This document shows, piece by piece, positions 36,118 through 44,395 of a stretch of 64,000 nucleotides of DNA. The stretch is from the NCBI RefSeq assembly GCF_016805305.1, contig NZ_JAERQN010000001.1, forward strand, positions 744,001 through 808,000, written 5' to 3'. Source of the DNA: Falsiroseomonas ponticola. Its GTDB lineage: Bacteria; Pseudomonadota; Alphaproteobacteria; Acetobacterales; Acetobacteraceae. Below the pieces are notes generated by a model. It was not told where the DNA came from. It worked only from the letters and a program-made list of their open reading frames with translations, and ran no database searches. Positions within the stretch are counted from its first letter, which is position 1. Each line of letters begins with the position of its first letter. Both the position numbers and the translations under genes were made by a program.

Positions 36118-37518
36118 TCATCCCGCCTCGGCCGAAGCCTCCGCCGGCAGCCAGACGCGGAAGGTGGATCCCACGCCTTCCTCGCTTTCGATCAGCAGCA
36201 CGCCGCGATGGCGGTTGACGATGTGCTTGACGATGGCGAGGCCGAGGCCCGTGCCGCCGATGCTGCGGCCGCGGCCGCGATCCACGCGGTAGAAGCGCTC
36301 CGTCAGGCGGGGGATGTGGTGGCGGGGGATGCCCGGCCCCTCATCCGCCACGGACAGCACCACGCCGGGCCTGGCGGGCCAGCGCGTCCCGGTCTCCGCC
36401 GGCGCGACGGACAGGCGGATGGTCCCGCCTTCCCGCCCGTAGCGCGCCGCATTCTCCAGCAGGTTGCGCAGCACCTGGCCGACCTGCCCGGCATCGGCCG
36501 GCGCCGCCACCGCGGCGGGCGAGAGCGCCAGCGCCACCGTCGCGCCGCGCTGCGCCAGGATGGGGGCCATCGCCTCCGCCTCCGCCGTCGCCAGCGCCGC
36601 CAGGTCCACCCGCCCGGTCGGCGGCTGGTGTTCCGTGACCTCGATCCGCGACAGGCCGAGCAGGTCGTCGATCAGGCGGCGCATGCGGTCCGCCTGGTCC
36701 GCCATGATGCCGAGGAAGCGGGCCTGCGCTTCCGCATCGTCCTTCGCCGGGCCGCGCAGCGTGTCGATGAAGCCGATCACGCTGGCGAGCGGCGTGCGCA
36801 GCTCATGGCTGGCATTGGCGACGAAATCGGCGCGCATCCGCTCCACCGCCCGGTCCCGCGTGCGGTCCGACAGCAGCAGCAGCAAGCGCCCGCCATCGGA
36901 GAGCGGCGGGTGCAGCGGCACCGCATGCACCGTCAGCTCCCGCGGCACGGGCACGGGCAGCGCGATGTCGGCGCGCTGCGGCTCCCCCTCCGCCCGCGCG
37001 GCGGCGACGGCCTCCGCCAGCGCGGGATGGCGCAGCAGGGCCGCGAGGTCGCTGCCCGGCACGCCGCCGCCGCCGCCGAACAGGCGGCGCGCGGCGCCAT
37101 TGGCGCGCAGCGGCGCGCCGGCCTCGTCCAGCACCACCAGCGGGTCGGGCAGCCGCTCGATGATCGCGGCATCGGCCTGGCGGAGCCGCGCGACCTGCTC
37201 GGCCTGGGAGGCCAGGGTGCGTGTCAGGCGCCGCGCCGCCTCCCCGATCTCGGCGACGGAGGGCAGCAGCAGCGGGCCTTCCAGGGCGGGCACCGGCCCC
37301 TGCTCATCCGCCGCCTGGCGGAGCGCGTCCGACAATTGGCGGAGGTTGCCGAGCCAGATTCGCGCCAGGGCGAGGGAGGCCGCCGCCGTCGCCCCCAGCG
37401 CCGCCAGGCCGGGCAGGGGGGGCAGCGTATCGGTCGCCAGCAGCAGCACCAGCGCCGCACCCGGCACGCCGCCGATCAGCCCGGCGGCGGCCAGCACGCG
37501 GCCCGTGGAGAGCGGCAT
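36118..37518 (-). CDS. PhoR-like sensor histidine kinase
   Basis: A 466-residue membrane kinase. Two N-terminal helices (about 10-30, 35-55), a HAMP-like/linker helix, a PAS domain (about 115-170, IIERLPDPLVVLDEAG), HisKA with FVANASHELRTPLASVIGFIDTL (phospho-His about 240), and HATPase_c with RNLLENAARYG, VADEGPGIP and GGTGLGLAIVKHIV. Order and spacing match PhoR, which controls phosphate starvation through PhoB. No response regulator or pst genes are adjacent, so it is an orphan here. It begins 11 nt after the LpoA-like gene, in one operon. Confidence 0.9.
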   Translation of the reverse strand: MPLSTGRVLAAAGLIGGVPGAALVLLLATDTLPPLPGLAALGATAAASLALARIWLGNLRQLSDALRQAADEQGPVPALEGPLLLPSVAEIGEAARRLTRTLASQAEQVARLRQADAAIIERLPDPLVVLDEAGAPLRANGAARRLFGGGGGVPGSDLAALLRHPALAEAVAAARAEGEPQRADIALPVPVPRELTVHAVPLHPPLSDGGRLLLLLSDRTRDRAVERMRADFVANASHELRTPLASVIGFIDTLRGPAKDDAEAQARFLGIMADQADRMRRLIDDLLGLSRIEVTEHQPPTGRVDLAALATAEAEAMAPILAQRGATVALALSPAAVAAPADAGQVGQVLRNLLENAARYGREGGTIRLSVAPAETGTRWPARPGVVLSVADEGPGIPRHHIPRLTERFYRVDRGRGRSIGGTGLGLAIVKHIVNRHRGVLLIESEEGVGSTFRVWLPAEASAEAG

Positions 37519-37529
37519 GGCGGCTGGCG

Positions 37530-38723
37530 TCAGCTGCCCGGTGCGCCGGGCAGGGGCGCCGGTTCCACCTGCACCGGATCCGCGCCGTTGGAGACGGCGT
37601 AGAGGGCGAGGCCCCGCAGCGTCTGCCCTTCCGGCAGCAGGCGCACCGGCCCGTCGGCGCCGGCGAAGCCCTCCACCGCCGTCACCTGGGCGGGGGTGGC
37701 GCCCTGGCGCAGCGCCCGCGCGGCGATCGCCGCGGCGTCATAGGCCGTGGCGGCGACGCGGGGCGGCGTCTCCCGGAAGGCGTCGCGGTAGCGGGCCTCG
37801 AACCGCGCGCGGGTGCGGCCATCGGGCCCGGCGAACCAGGCGCCGGCCAGGGCGGGTTCGTTGCGCACCGCGCCATCCTGCAGCCAGAGCGAGGTGCCGA
37901 GCAGCCGCGGCGGCGTCTCCCCGGCCTCGGCCACCCAGGCGGCGGCGAAGCGGCGCGCCCGCTCCCCGGCTTCGCCGATCAGCACCGCATCCGCCCGGGG
38001 CGCGGAGACCCGGGCGCCGGAGGCGGCCATGGCGGGCTCCGCGGCCGCGGGATGCAGCGCGATGGCGGGGGCGGGCAGGCCGAGCTCGGCCACGGCGCCG
38101 CGCAGCGCGGCGGCGAGCGACCGGCCGAATTCATTGTCCGGCGCGCCGAGGGCGAAGCGCTGCGCCCCCTGCTGCGCGGCCGCCGCCACCACGCGGCGGA
38201 CCTGCTGCTGCGGCGTGATGCCGAGCACCCAGGTGCCGCCGCCGGCGCGCTGCGCGTCGTTGGTGAAGGCCAGCACCGGCACCCCCGCGGCGCGGGCGGG
38301 TTCCGCCACGGCGGCGGCCTCGGCGCTCGTCAGCGGCCCGATGATGATGCGCGCGCCATCCGCGATGGCGGCGCGGGCGGCGGCGGCGGCGCCCTGGGGC
38401 GTGCCGCCGGTGTCGCGCGGCGCGATCTCCACGCCCTGCGGCGCCTCGTCGAACAGCGCCATGGTCCCGGCATTCAGCATGGCTTGGCCGAGCGGCGCCT
38501 GCGGGCCGGTCAGCGGCAGCAGCATGGCCGCGCGCTGCGGGCCGATGGGCGCGGCCAGCACCGGCGCCTGGGCGCCGATCGGCGGCGCCACGCCGATGAA
38601 GGAAGGCCGCGGGGGTTGCGGTGCGCAGGCGGCCATGCCCAGAAGGGCGGCGATGGCGATGCCGCCCAGGGCCCTGCGAGGCAGGCGGCGGTCTTGCGGC
38701 TGAGGGGCAGAACGACGTGGCAA
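37530..38723 (-). CDS. Penicillin-binding protein activator (LpoA-like) lipoprotein
   Basis: A 397-residue protein read from TTG 38723, chosen because GGAGGG sits 8 nt upstream. Signal ALGGIAIAALLGMAAC with a lipobox-like Cys. The body is a periplasmic-binding fold: AAMLLPLTGPQAPLGQAMLNAG, RIIIGPLTSAEAAAVAEPARAAGVPVLAF, YDAAAIAARALR. Alphaproteobacterial proteins of this type are named PBP activators after LpoA, although they lack its TPR domain; amino-acid receptor function is an alternative. The start codon overlaps the divergent rsmI start. Confidence 0.8.
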   Translation of the reverse strand: MPRRSAPQPQDRRLPRRALGGIAIAALLGMAACAPQPPRPSFIGVAPPIGAQAPVLAAPIGPQRAAMLLPLTGPQAPLGQAMLNAGTMALFDEAPQGVEIAPRDTGGTPQGAAAAARAAIADGARIIIGPLTSAEAAAVAEPARAAGVPVLAFTNDAQRAGGGTWVLGITPQQQVRRVVAAAAQQGAQRFALGAPDNEFGRSLAAALRGAVAELGLPAPAIALHPAAAEPAMAASGARVSAPRADAVLIGEAGERARRFAAAWVAEAGETPPRLLGTSLWLQDGAVRNEPALAGAWFAGPDGRTRARFEARYRDAFRETPPRVAATAYDAAAIAARALRQGATPAQVTAVEGFAGADGPVRLLPEGQTLRGLALYAVSNGADPVQVEPAPLPGAPGS

Positions 38724-39619
38724 GCGGTGACCCTCCAGAGCGGGCGACGAACCGGGACGCCCCCAGGGAAGTTCCTGACGGGCTGTCCCTGGTGGCGACG
38801 CCGATCGGCAATCTCGGCGACCTGTCGCCCCGGGCTCTCGCGGTGCTCGGCGGTGCGGATGCCGTGCTCTGCGAGGACACCAGGGTAACAGGCCATCTGT
38901 TGCAGCGTTATGGCGTCTCCGCGACCTTGGTGCCACTGCATGACCACAACGAAGCGGAGATGATTCCACGAATCCTGGACAGGATGTCGCGGGGGGAGAA
39001 GCTGGCCCTGGCCTCCGACGCCGGCACGCCCCTCGTCTCCGACCCCGGCTACCGGCTGGTGCGGGCGGCGATCGAGGCGGGACACGCCGTCACGGCCATT
39101 CCGGGCCCCAACGCGGCGGTGGTCGCGCTGACGCTGTCCGGCCTGCCACCACACCCCTTCGTGTTCCTGGGCTTCCTGCCGCCGAAGGACGGGCCCCGCG
39201 CCACCGCCATCGCCCGCCACCGGGCGGCGGAGCGCGCGGGACTGACCGCGACCATCATCCTGCATGAGGCGCCGCACCGCCTGGCCGAGACGCTGGCCGC
39301 GCTGGCCGAGGGGCTCGGCCCCGACCGCCCCGCAGCCGTCGCCCGCGAACTCACCAAGCGGTTCGAGGAGGTGCGGCGCGGCACGCTGGCCGGGCTGGCC
39401 GCGCATTACGCCACCGCCGAGGCGCGGGGCGAGATCTGCCTGGTGGTGGGCCCGGCGCCGGAGGAGACGATGGGGGCCGAGGACCTCGACACCCGGCTGC
39501 GGGACGCCATGGCGGGGCAGAGCCTGCGAGACGCGGCGGCGATGGTGGCGGCGGCGACGGGGCTGCCGCGCAAGCAGGTCTATGCGCGGGCGCTCGAACT
39601 GTCCCGCGATGTGACATAA
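38717..39619 (+). CDS. rsmI: 16S rRNA (cytidine-1402-2'-O)-methyltransferase RsmI
   Basis: A 300-residue tetrapyrrole-methylase-fold enzyme. SLVATPIGNLGDLSPRAL, then EDTRVTGHLL, then ASDAGTPLVSDPGYRLV, then AIPGPNAAVVALTLSGLP, FLPPK and LHEAPHRLAETL are all family signatures. The start is GTG 38717 with GAGGGG 9 nt upstream. The TTG start of the divergent LpoA-like gene is within the same 7 bp. The alphaproteobacterial partners yraN and gshB are not present downstream. Confidence 0.95.
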   Translation: MASGDPPERATNRDAPREVPDGLSLVATPIGNLGDLSPRALAVLGGADAVLCEDTRVTGHLLQRYGVSATLVPLHDHNEAEMIPRILDRMSRGEKLALASDAGTPLVSDPGYRLVRAAIEAGHAVTAIPGPNAAVVALTLSGLPPHPFVFLGFLPPKDGPRATAIARHRAAERAGLTATIILHEAPHRLAETLAALAEGLGPDRPAAVARELTKRFEEVRRGTLAGLAAHYATAEARGEICLVVGPAPEETMGAEDLDTRLRDAMAGQSLRDAAAMVAAATGLPRKQVYARALELSRDVT

Positions 39620-39769
39620 AGCCGTAGTACCCCCAGGCGGTTTATGCCGATTTAGGGCTTTTAGCACCGTTTTCGCGGGGTGGTGGGTGAGCCGGCCGGG
39701 CAGGGCGCGGCGGGTGGCGGCAGGAACATAGCAGCAACAGGCGGGCCGCCGCCAGCGGATTCGCCCGCC

Positions 39770-40717
39770 TCAGCCGGGATGGGGCGGGTAGATCAGCAGG
39801 CTGCCCGGGGCCATCTGGTTCGCCAGCGTCGTCATGCAGGCGACGATCCGGCGGTCCCGCCCCAGCACCATGCCCGCCACCGGCACCCCCGCCGTCGCGG
39901 CGATCGCCGCCACCAGGTCCTGGTTGGTGATCACCGCGCCGCAGCGGCCCATCAGCGCCCGCATCCGCCCGGCGGTCAGCTGCCGCCGCCGCTCCACCGG
40001 ATCCGCCAGCTGGGGCAGCAGGATGGGGGAGTTGGGCAGCAGGGCCTGGGCGAAGGCGATGCTGCCGGCATAGTCGTCGCCCTCGCCCTCCGCCGCATCG
40101 GCGGGCAGGGGCAGGATGGGCCAGCCCTTCATCGGCCCCAGCCAGGCCGAAAGCTCCGCCAGCCGCGCCCGCCAGGTGGTGCGCATCTCCGGCGCGCCGA
40201 GCAGGGCCAGGCCGAGCAGCGGGCCGGGGGGCAGGCCGGGCAGCAGGGCGGAGTCGGGCGGCGCCTCGCGCTCCGCATAGAAATTCACGCGGACCGGCGC
40301 CGCGACGCGCCAGACCAGCAGCGTATTGGCGGTGTGGTGGTCGCGCGCCTCGATCACCGTCGCCTGGTCCAGCACCTCCACCCCCCGGGGCGGGTCCCGC
40401 CGCGCGGCGGCGCGTTCCAGCGTCAGGCCCCTTGCCTCCAGCGTCGCGCCCGCGGCGACGGCGCGGGCCGCCAGGGCCAGGGCACGGTTGAGGGTGGGGC
40501 GATCCTCGAAGACGCCGGCCAGCACCACGCGGGTGACGCCGAGCGCCACGACATCCGGCTTGGGCGGCACGGGGGCGAAGGCGGGCGGCGTCCGGGTGGC
40601 GGGGGTGGGGACGAGGATCGGCGCGGCCGCGCCCAGCGCCTTCGGCAGGGGGAGGAGGATGGCGCGGGAGCGGAGTTCCCTGAAGGGGCGCTCGGCGATG
40701 AGCAGGATCTGGGTCAT
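39770..40717 (-). CDS. Diverged polysaccharide pyruvyltransferase-like protein
   Basis: A 315-residue protein from ATG 40717 (MTQILLIAERPFRE). Its last 70 residues, GRMRALMGRCGAVITNQDL through TTLANQMAPGSLLIYPP, align well by eye with the end of the next gene on this strand (LKGLIARCDALVTQRKHN through VTLANDLPPGSRCVGL). So the two genes are paralogues. The N-terminal half has lost the GYGNLGDE donor motif of that family and contains an unusual run LLPLPKALGAAAPILVP. It may be a non-catalytic or re-purposed member. The convergent gap 39620-39769 holds only AT-richer DNA. Confidence 0.6.
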   Translation of the reverse strand: MTQILLIAERPFRELRSRAILLPLPKALGAAAPILVPTPATRTPPAFAPVPPKPDVVALGVTRVVLAGVFEDRPTLNRALALAARAVAAGATLEARGLTLERAAARRDPPRGVEVLDQATVIEARDHHTANTLLVWRVAAPVRVNFYAEREAPPDSALLPGLPPGPLLGLALLGAPEMRTTWRARLAELSAWLGPMKGWPILPLPADAAEGEGDDYAGSIAFAQALLPNSPILLPQLADPVERRRQLTAGRMRALMGRCGAVITNQDLVAAIAATAGVPVAGMVLGRDRRIVACMTTLANQMAPGSLLIYPPHPG

Positions 40718-40754
40718 GCGGCCATGCAGGGGGATGCCGCCCCCCCGCACCGCC

Positions 40755-41006
40755 CGTCAACGCAGGGGGGCTCCGCCCCCCCGCACCGCCCGTCAACGCA
40801 GGGGGGCGCCGCCCCCCTGCACCACCCGTCAACGCACGGGGGCTCCGCCCCCCTCCACCGCCCGTCAACGCAAGGGGGCTCCGCCCCCCTGCACCACCCG
40901 TCAACGCAGGGGGGCTCCGCCCCCCTGCACCGCCCGTCAACGCAGGGGGGCTCCGCCCCCCTGCACCGCCCGTCAACGCAGGGGGGCTCCGCCCCCCTGC
41001 ACCCCC
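40755..41006. repeat. Seven tandem 36-bp repeats, each with a perfect hairpin
   Basis: Copies start at 40755, 40791, 40827, 40863, 40899, 40935 and 40971 at an exact 36-bp period, with a degenerate unit ahead at about 40719. Each unit is CGTCAACGCA followed by GGGGGGC-TCC-GCCCCCC and TGCACCGCC, with few substitutions. The core GCAGGGGGGCNNNGCCCCCCTGC folds as a 9-10 bp stem. The array fills most of the 373-bp gap 40718-41090 between the two paralogous genes. No spacers, so not CRISPR. All frames stay open through it only because 36 is a multiple of three. Confidence 0.95.
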
Positions 41007-41011
41007 GGCCA

Positions 41012-41038
41012 GGGGCGAACCGCCCCTGGACCGTCGTC
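41012..41038. repeat. Composite hairpin element, copy 1
   Basis: GGGGCG-AAC-CGCCCC (41012-41026) followed by TGGACCGTCGTC (41027-41038). The same module occurs at 42167-42193 and, with AGA loop and ATC variant, at 59843-59869. Confidence 0.7.
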
Positions 41039-41090
41039 GATCGGCCAGGGGCCAGGGGCGGGCGGCGTCCCGGGCGGCGCGGCAGCGCCA

Positions 41091-42101
41091 TCATGCCGCC
41101 ACCGGCTCCGGCGGCGGCACCTCGTCCAGCCCCACGCAGCGCGAGCCCGGCGGCAGATCGTTCGCCAGCGTCACGAAAGTGCGGCGCAGGCTGTTGTCGA
41201 TCAGCGGATGCAGGCCGATCACCCGCACCCCCGCGCCGATGGCATGGATGGCGTTGTGCTTGCGCTGCGTCACCAGCGCATCGCAGCGCGCGATCAGGCC
41301 CTTCAGGCGCCGCGGCGTCATCTCCGCCTGCCAATGCGCGCGGTCCAGCAGCAGGGGCGCGGCGATGGGGGCCTGCGGCAGGAAGGTGCGGATGAAGTCG
41401 GCGGCGCCGGTCAGGTCATCCTCCTCCACGCTGTCGATATGGACGGTGCTGACGATGGGCACCACGGCATGGCCCGCGAATTCCGCCAGCACCGCCCGCA
41501 CCCGCGCCGCGTCATGCAGCAGGCAGGCCCGCATGGTCGGGGAGGGGATGATGGAGACGCCGAGCAGCTTCGGCCCGCCCGGCCGCCGCGGGCCGAGCAG
41601 CGCCTCCGCCAGGCCGGGATCGGCGGCGATGCGGGTTTCGGGGAAGAAGGTCAGCCGCGGCAGGCGGGCGAGGCCCGCTTCCGCCAGCCGCTCGGCGGAG
41701 AGCGGATCGCGCACCGACAGGCCGGCGAGGTTGGCGAAGACGTGCTGCGCCGTGGCGTCCAGCCAGGACCGGTCCTTCAGCAGCCAGGCGACGCCGAGGT
41801 TGTGCAGGTGGATCTGCGCGCCCGCCGCCATGGCACGGGCCAGGAAGGGCATCCAGTAGCGGAAGGCATCCACCACGCCGAACATGCCGCCGCCGAAGAC
41901 GATGCGGGCGGGGGCCAGGGCCAGCATCGCCTCCCCATCCCCGAAGCAGCCCTGCAGGCCGGGGACGCAGCGCAGCGTCCAGCCGGGATTGACGGAGAAG
42001 GCATGCGCCTCCGCCGTCGGGAAGGCCTGCAGGGCTTCCAGCAGGCAGAGCTCGTCGCCGAGGTTGCCGTAGCCATAGGCGCCGAGGAAGGCGGTGCGCA
42101 T
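41091..42101 (-). CDS. Polysaccharide pyruvyltransferase family protein (CsaB-like)
   Basis: A 336-residue protein with MRTAFLGAYGYGNLGDELCLLEAL (G-GNLGDE motif of the PS_pyruv_trans family). The glycine loop is ARIVFGGGMFGVVD. The second domain has LLGVSIIPSP, and the C-terminal signature is CDALVTQRKHNAIHAIGAGVRVIGL with the conserved R-K/M-H. Family members add ketal pyruvate to surface polysaccharides or act on related glycans. Its closest neighbour on the strand is a degenerate paralogue downstream of the 36-bp array. Confidence 0.85.
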   Translation of the reverse strand: MRTAFLGAYGYGNLGDELCLLEALQAFPTAEAHAFSVNPGWTLRCVPGLQGCFGDGEAMLALAPARIVFGGGMFGVVDAFRYWMPFLARAMAAGAQIHLHNLGVAWLLKDRSWLDATAQHVFANLAGLSVRDPLSAERLAEAGLARLPRLTFFPETRIAADPGLAEALLGPRRPGGPKLLGVSIIPSPTMRACLLHDAARVRAVLAEFAGHAVVPIVSTVHIDSVEEDDLTGAADFIRTFLPQAPIAAPLLLDRAHWQAEMTPRRLKGLIARCDALVTQRKHNAIHAIGAGVRVIGLHPLIDNSLRRTFVTLANDLPPGSRCVGLDEVPPPEPVAA

Positions 42102-42114
42102 GCGGGTCAGGGTG

Positions 42115-42193
42115 CCGTGGGGAAGGCGCTGCCTTCCCCACGGCCCATCCGCCCAGGGGGAACAGGGGGGCGAACCGCCCCTGGACCGTCGTC
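42115..42193. terminator. Long hairpin plus composite element, copy 2
   Basis: A perfect 13-bp stem with a GCT loop (42115-42127 / 42131-42143, containing GGGGAAGGC-GCT-GCCTTCCCC). It is followed by GGGGCG-AAC-CGCCCC-TGGACCGTCGTC at 42167-42193. It lies between hemW and the pyruvyltransferase gene; both genes are on the minus strand, so it would end the hemW transcript. Confidence 0.7.
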
Positions 42194-42220
42194 AGTGAAG
42201 CCGAGGCGCTGCTGCATCCG

Positions 42221-43378
42221 CTAACGCAACAACACCGGGAGCAGCGCGTCCAGCCTCAACAGCCCATCCGGCGTCGCGGCCAGGCGGCCATCGGGGCGCC
42301 ATTCGAGCAGGCCCTCCTCCGCCAGCCCGTCCAGCGCGCGGCGATCGACGCATTCCTCGAAGGGCAGGGTGCTGCGGGCCTCGATCCGGGCGGGGTCGAT
42401 GCCCTCATGCAGGCGCAGCCCCATCAGCAGCGCCTCCCGCGCGCGGTCGCGCGGCGACAGCGCCTCCTCCTCCACCACCGCGTGCCCGTCGCGCCGAACC
42501 CGGGCCAGCCATTCCTCCGGCGCCCGGTGGCGGCGGGCGGCGCGGAGGCTGCCATCGGCGAAGGACAGGCGCTGATGCGCGCCGGCGCCGATGCCGAGAT
42601 AGTCGCCATAGCGCCAATAGGCGAGGTTGTGGCGGCTCTCCGCGCCGGGCTTGGCGTAGTTCGAGACCTCATAGGCGCGGAGCCCGAAGCCGGCGGCTTC
42701 CTCGGCGGTGGCGGTGTAGAGGCGCTCGGCCTCCTCGCCCTCCGGCAGGGTGAAGGCGCCGCGGCCGAACAGCGTCGCGAATTGCGTGCCGGGTTCGATG
42801 GTGAGCTGGTAGAGCGAGAGATGGTCGGCGGCCAGCGCCAGCGCCTGGCGGAGTTCCGCGCGCCAGGCGGCTTCCTGCTGGCCGGGCCGGGCATAGATCA
42901 GGTCGAAGCTGAGGCGCGGGAAGGTTTCGCGCGCGGCCTCCAGCGCCGCGATGGCTTCGCGGATGTCATGCTGGCGGCCGAGGAAGGCGAGGGCGGCGGG
43001 GTCCAGCGCCTGCACGCCGAGCGAGGCGCGGTTGACGCCGGCGGCGCGGAAGTCGCGCAGCTTCGCCAGCTCCACGCTGGTGGGGTTGGCTTCCAGCGTG
43101 ATCTCGATATCGGGCAGGGGATCGAAGAGGCGGGTCGCGTCCTCGATCAGGGCCGCGGCGGTGGAGGGGGCCATGAGGCTCGGCGTGCCGCCGCCGAAGA
43201 AGATGCTGGCGAGTGGCCGGCGGCCGGCGCGATCGGCCTCCCGCTGCAATTCCTGGCGCAGCGCGGCGGCGAAGGCGGCCTGGTCGATGCGGTCCCGCAC
43301 ATGGCTGTTGAAGTCGCAATAGGGGCACTTGGCGGCGCAGAAGGGCCAGTGGATGTAGAGGGCGAGGGGTTCGCGCAT
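42221..43378 (-). CDS. hemW: Heme chaperone HemW (radical SAM, HemN-like)
   Basis: A 385-residue radical SAM protein. YIHWPFCAAKCPYCDFNSH supplies the CxxxCxxC cluster ligands. The GGGTPSLM SAM contact, LGVQALDP, DLIYARPGQQ, and SHN in AESRHNLAYWRYGDYLGIGAGAH follow. HemW is shorter than HemN and lacks its N-terminal extension; it binds heme and delivers it to respiratory proteins. ATG 43378 begins MREPLALYIHWPF. Divergent from the YbaK gene. Confidence 0.93.
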   Translation of the reverse strand: MREPLALYIHWPFCAAKCPYCDFNSHVRDRIDQAAFAAALRQELQREADRAGRRPLASIFFGGGTPSLMAPSTAAALIEDATRLFDPLPDIEITLEANPTSVELAKLRDFRAAGVNRASLGVQALDPAALAFLGRQHDIREAIAALEAARETFPRLSFDLIYARPGQQEAAWRAELRQALALAADHLSLYQLTIEPGTQFATLFGRGAFTLPEGEEAERLYTATAEEAAGFGLRAYEVSNYAKPGAESRHNLAYWRYGDYLGIGAGAHQRLSFADGSLRAARRHRAPEEWLARVRRDGHAVVEEEALSPRDRAREALLMGLRLHEGIDPARIEARSTLPFEECVDRRALDGLAEEGLLEWRPDGRLAATPDGLLRLDALLPVLLR

Positions 43379-43448
43379 CGGGTTCCGGGGATCGAGCAGG
43401 CGCGTATATGGCTGGCCTGGGCCGGCGTGACGAGGGAGCGGGGTGGCG

Positions 43449-43922
43449 ATGTCGGGCGGTTCGGTCGAACGGGTGAGGGCGGCGCTGGCGGCGGCGGGGC
43501 ATCCCGATACCATCCAGGCCTTCCCGGAGGGGACGCGGAGCGCCGCGGATGCCGCGGCGGCGGTGGGCTGCGATGTCGCGCAGATCGCCAAGTCCATCAT
43601 CTTCCGCGCCGGCGGCCAGGCGGTGCTGGTCATCACCTCCGGCGCCAATCGCGTGGATATGGGCAAGGTCGCGGCCGCGACGGCGTTTCACGTGAAACGC
43701 GCCGATGGCGGCTGGGTGCGGGACGTGACGGGCTTCGCCATCGGCGGCGTCGCGCCCATTGCGCATCTGACGCCGCCGGTGGTGCTGGTGGATGAGGACC
43801 TCTTCGCGCTGGGCCGCATCTGGGCCGCGGCGGGATCGCCCATGCATGTCTTCGAGACGACGGCCGAGGCGCTGCTGCGGATGAGCGGCGGGCGGCGGGC
43901 CGATGTGAAGGAGGTGGCGTGA
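43449..43922 (+). CDS. YbaK/EbsC family protein (aminoacyl-tRNA deacylase-like)
   Basis: A 157-residue protein from ATG 43449; GTG 43443 is a possible alternative. FPEGTRSAADAAAAVGCDVAQIAKSIIF with its conserved Lys, then VLVITSGANRVDMGKVA, then GFAIGGVAPIAHLTPP match the YbaK fold that hydrolyses mischarged Cys-tRNA-Pro or relatives. A parS-like palindrome is embedded in the coding sequence at codons F-H-V-K. The stop overlaps the start of the MAPEG gene. Confidence 0.9.
   Translation: MSGGSVERVRAALAAAGHPDTIQAFPEGTRSAADAAAAVGCDVAQIAKSIIFRAGGQAVLVITSGANRVDMGKVAAATAFHVKRADGGWVRDVTGFAIGGVAPIAHLTPPVVLVDEDLFALGRIWAAAGSPMHVFETTAEALLRMSGGRRADVKEVA
43684..43699. other. parS-like site 3, 14-bp core intact
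   Basis: CGTTTCACGTGAAACG keeps the full 14-bp palindrome GTTTCACGTGAAAC and differs from consensus only at the outer T/A pair. It lies inside the YbaK-family gene, about 24 kb from parS site 1, and reads F-H-V-K as the rsmG site does. Confidence 0.75.
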
Positions 43923-44311
43923 TGCTGCCGGTGACGGCCTTCCATGCCGGGCTGCTCGGCTTCGGCTTCCTGTACCTCTCGCTGCGCGTGGTGCAGCAGC
44001 GCCACGCCTATCGCCTGGCGCTGGGCACGCAGCACCGGCTGGTGGAGCGCGCGGTGCGCACGCATGGCAATTTCGCGGAATACGTGCCGCTGGCGCTGGT
44101 GATGATGGCGCTGGCGGAGGCGAATGGCCTGCCGGACTGGGCGCTGCATGTGCTGGGCGTGGTGCTGCTGGCCGGGCGAGCGGCGCATGCCTATGGAATC
44201 TCCCGCGAGCCGGAGGAGATGAAGTGGCGCTCCATCGGCATGGGGCTGACCTTCACCATGCTGGGTGCCGCGAGTGCCGCGCTGATCGGGCTGGCGGCGG
44301 CGGGGCTGTGA
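43922..44311 (+). CDS. MAPEG-family membrane protein
   Basis: A 129-residue protein with four hydrophobic helices. MLPVTAFHAGLLGFGFLYLSLRVV, then RAVRTHGNFAEYVPLALVMMALAE carrying the conserved R.HGNF-EY-P MAPEG signature, then two more helices with RAAHAYGIS. MAPEG proteins are membrane glutathione transferases or related. ATG 43922 overlaps the YbaK stop by one base (TGATG). Confidence 0.9.
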   Translation: MLPVTAFHAGLLGFGFLYLSLRVVQQRHAYRLALGTQHRLVERAVRTHGNFAEYVPLALVMMALAEANGLPDWALHVLGVVLLAGRAAHAYGISREPEEMKWRSIGMGLTFTMLGAASAALIGLAAAGL

Positions 44312-44395
44312 CCGGCGGCGCGGTTGCCGGCGGAAGCCGCCGCTGACAGCATCGGGCCCGGACCGCCCCGCGACGAGGGCGGCAGGAGGATGCCC

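Noticed and set aside
40755..41006. CRISPR array
   Set aside because: The 36-bp units abut with no unique spacers and are palindromic over most of their length; no cas genes are near.
39680..42224. 571- and 632-codon plus-strand frames containing 12-residue repeats
   Set aside because: They exist only because the 36-bp tandem repeat keeps frame; they oppose two better-supported genes.
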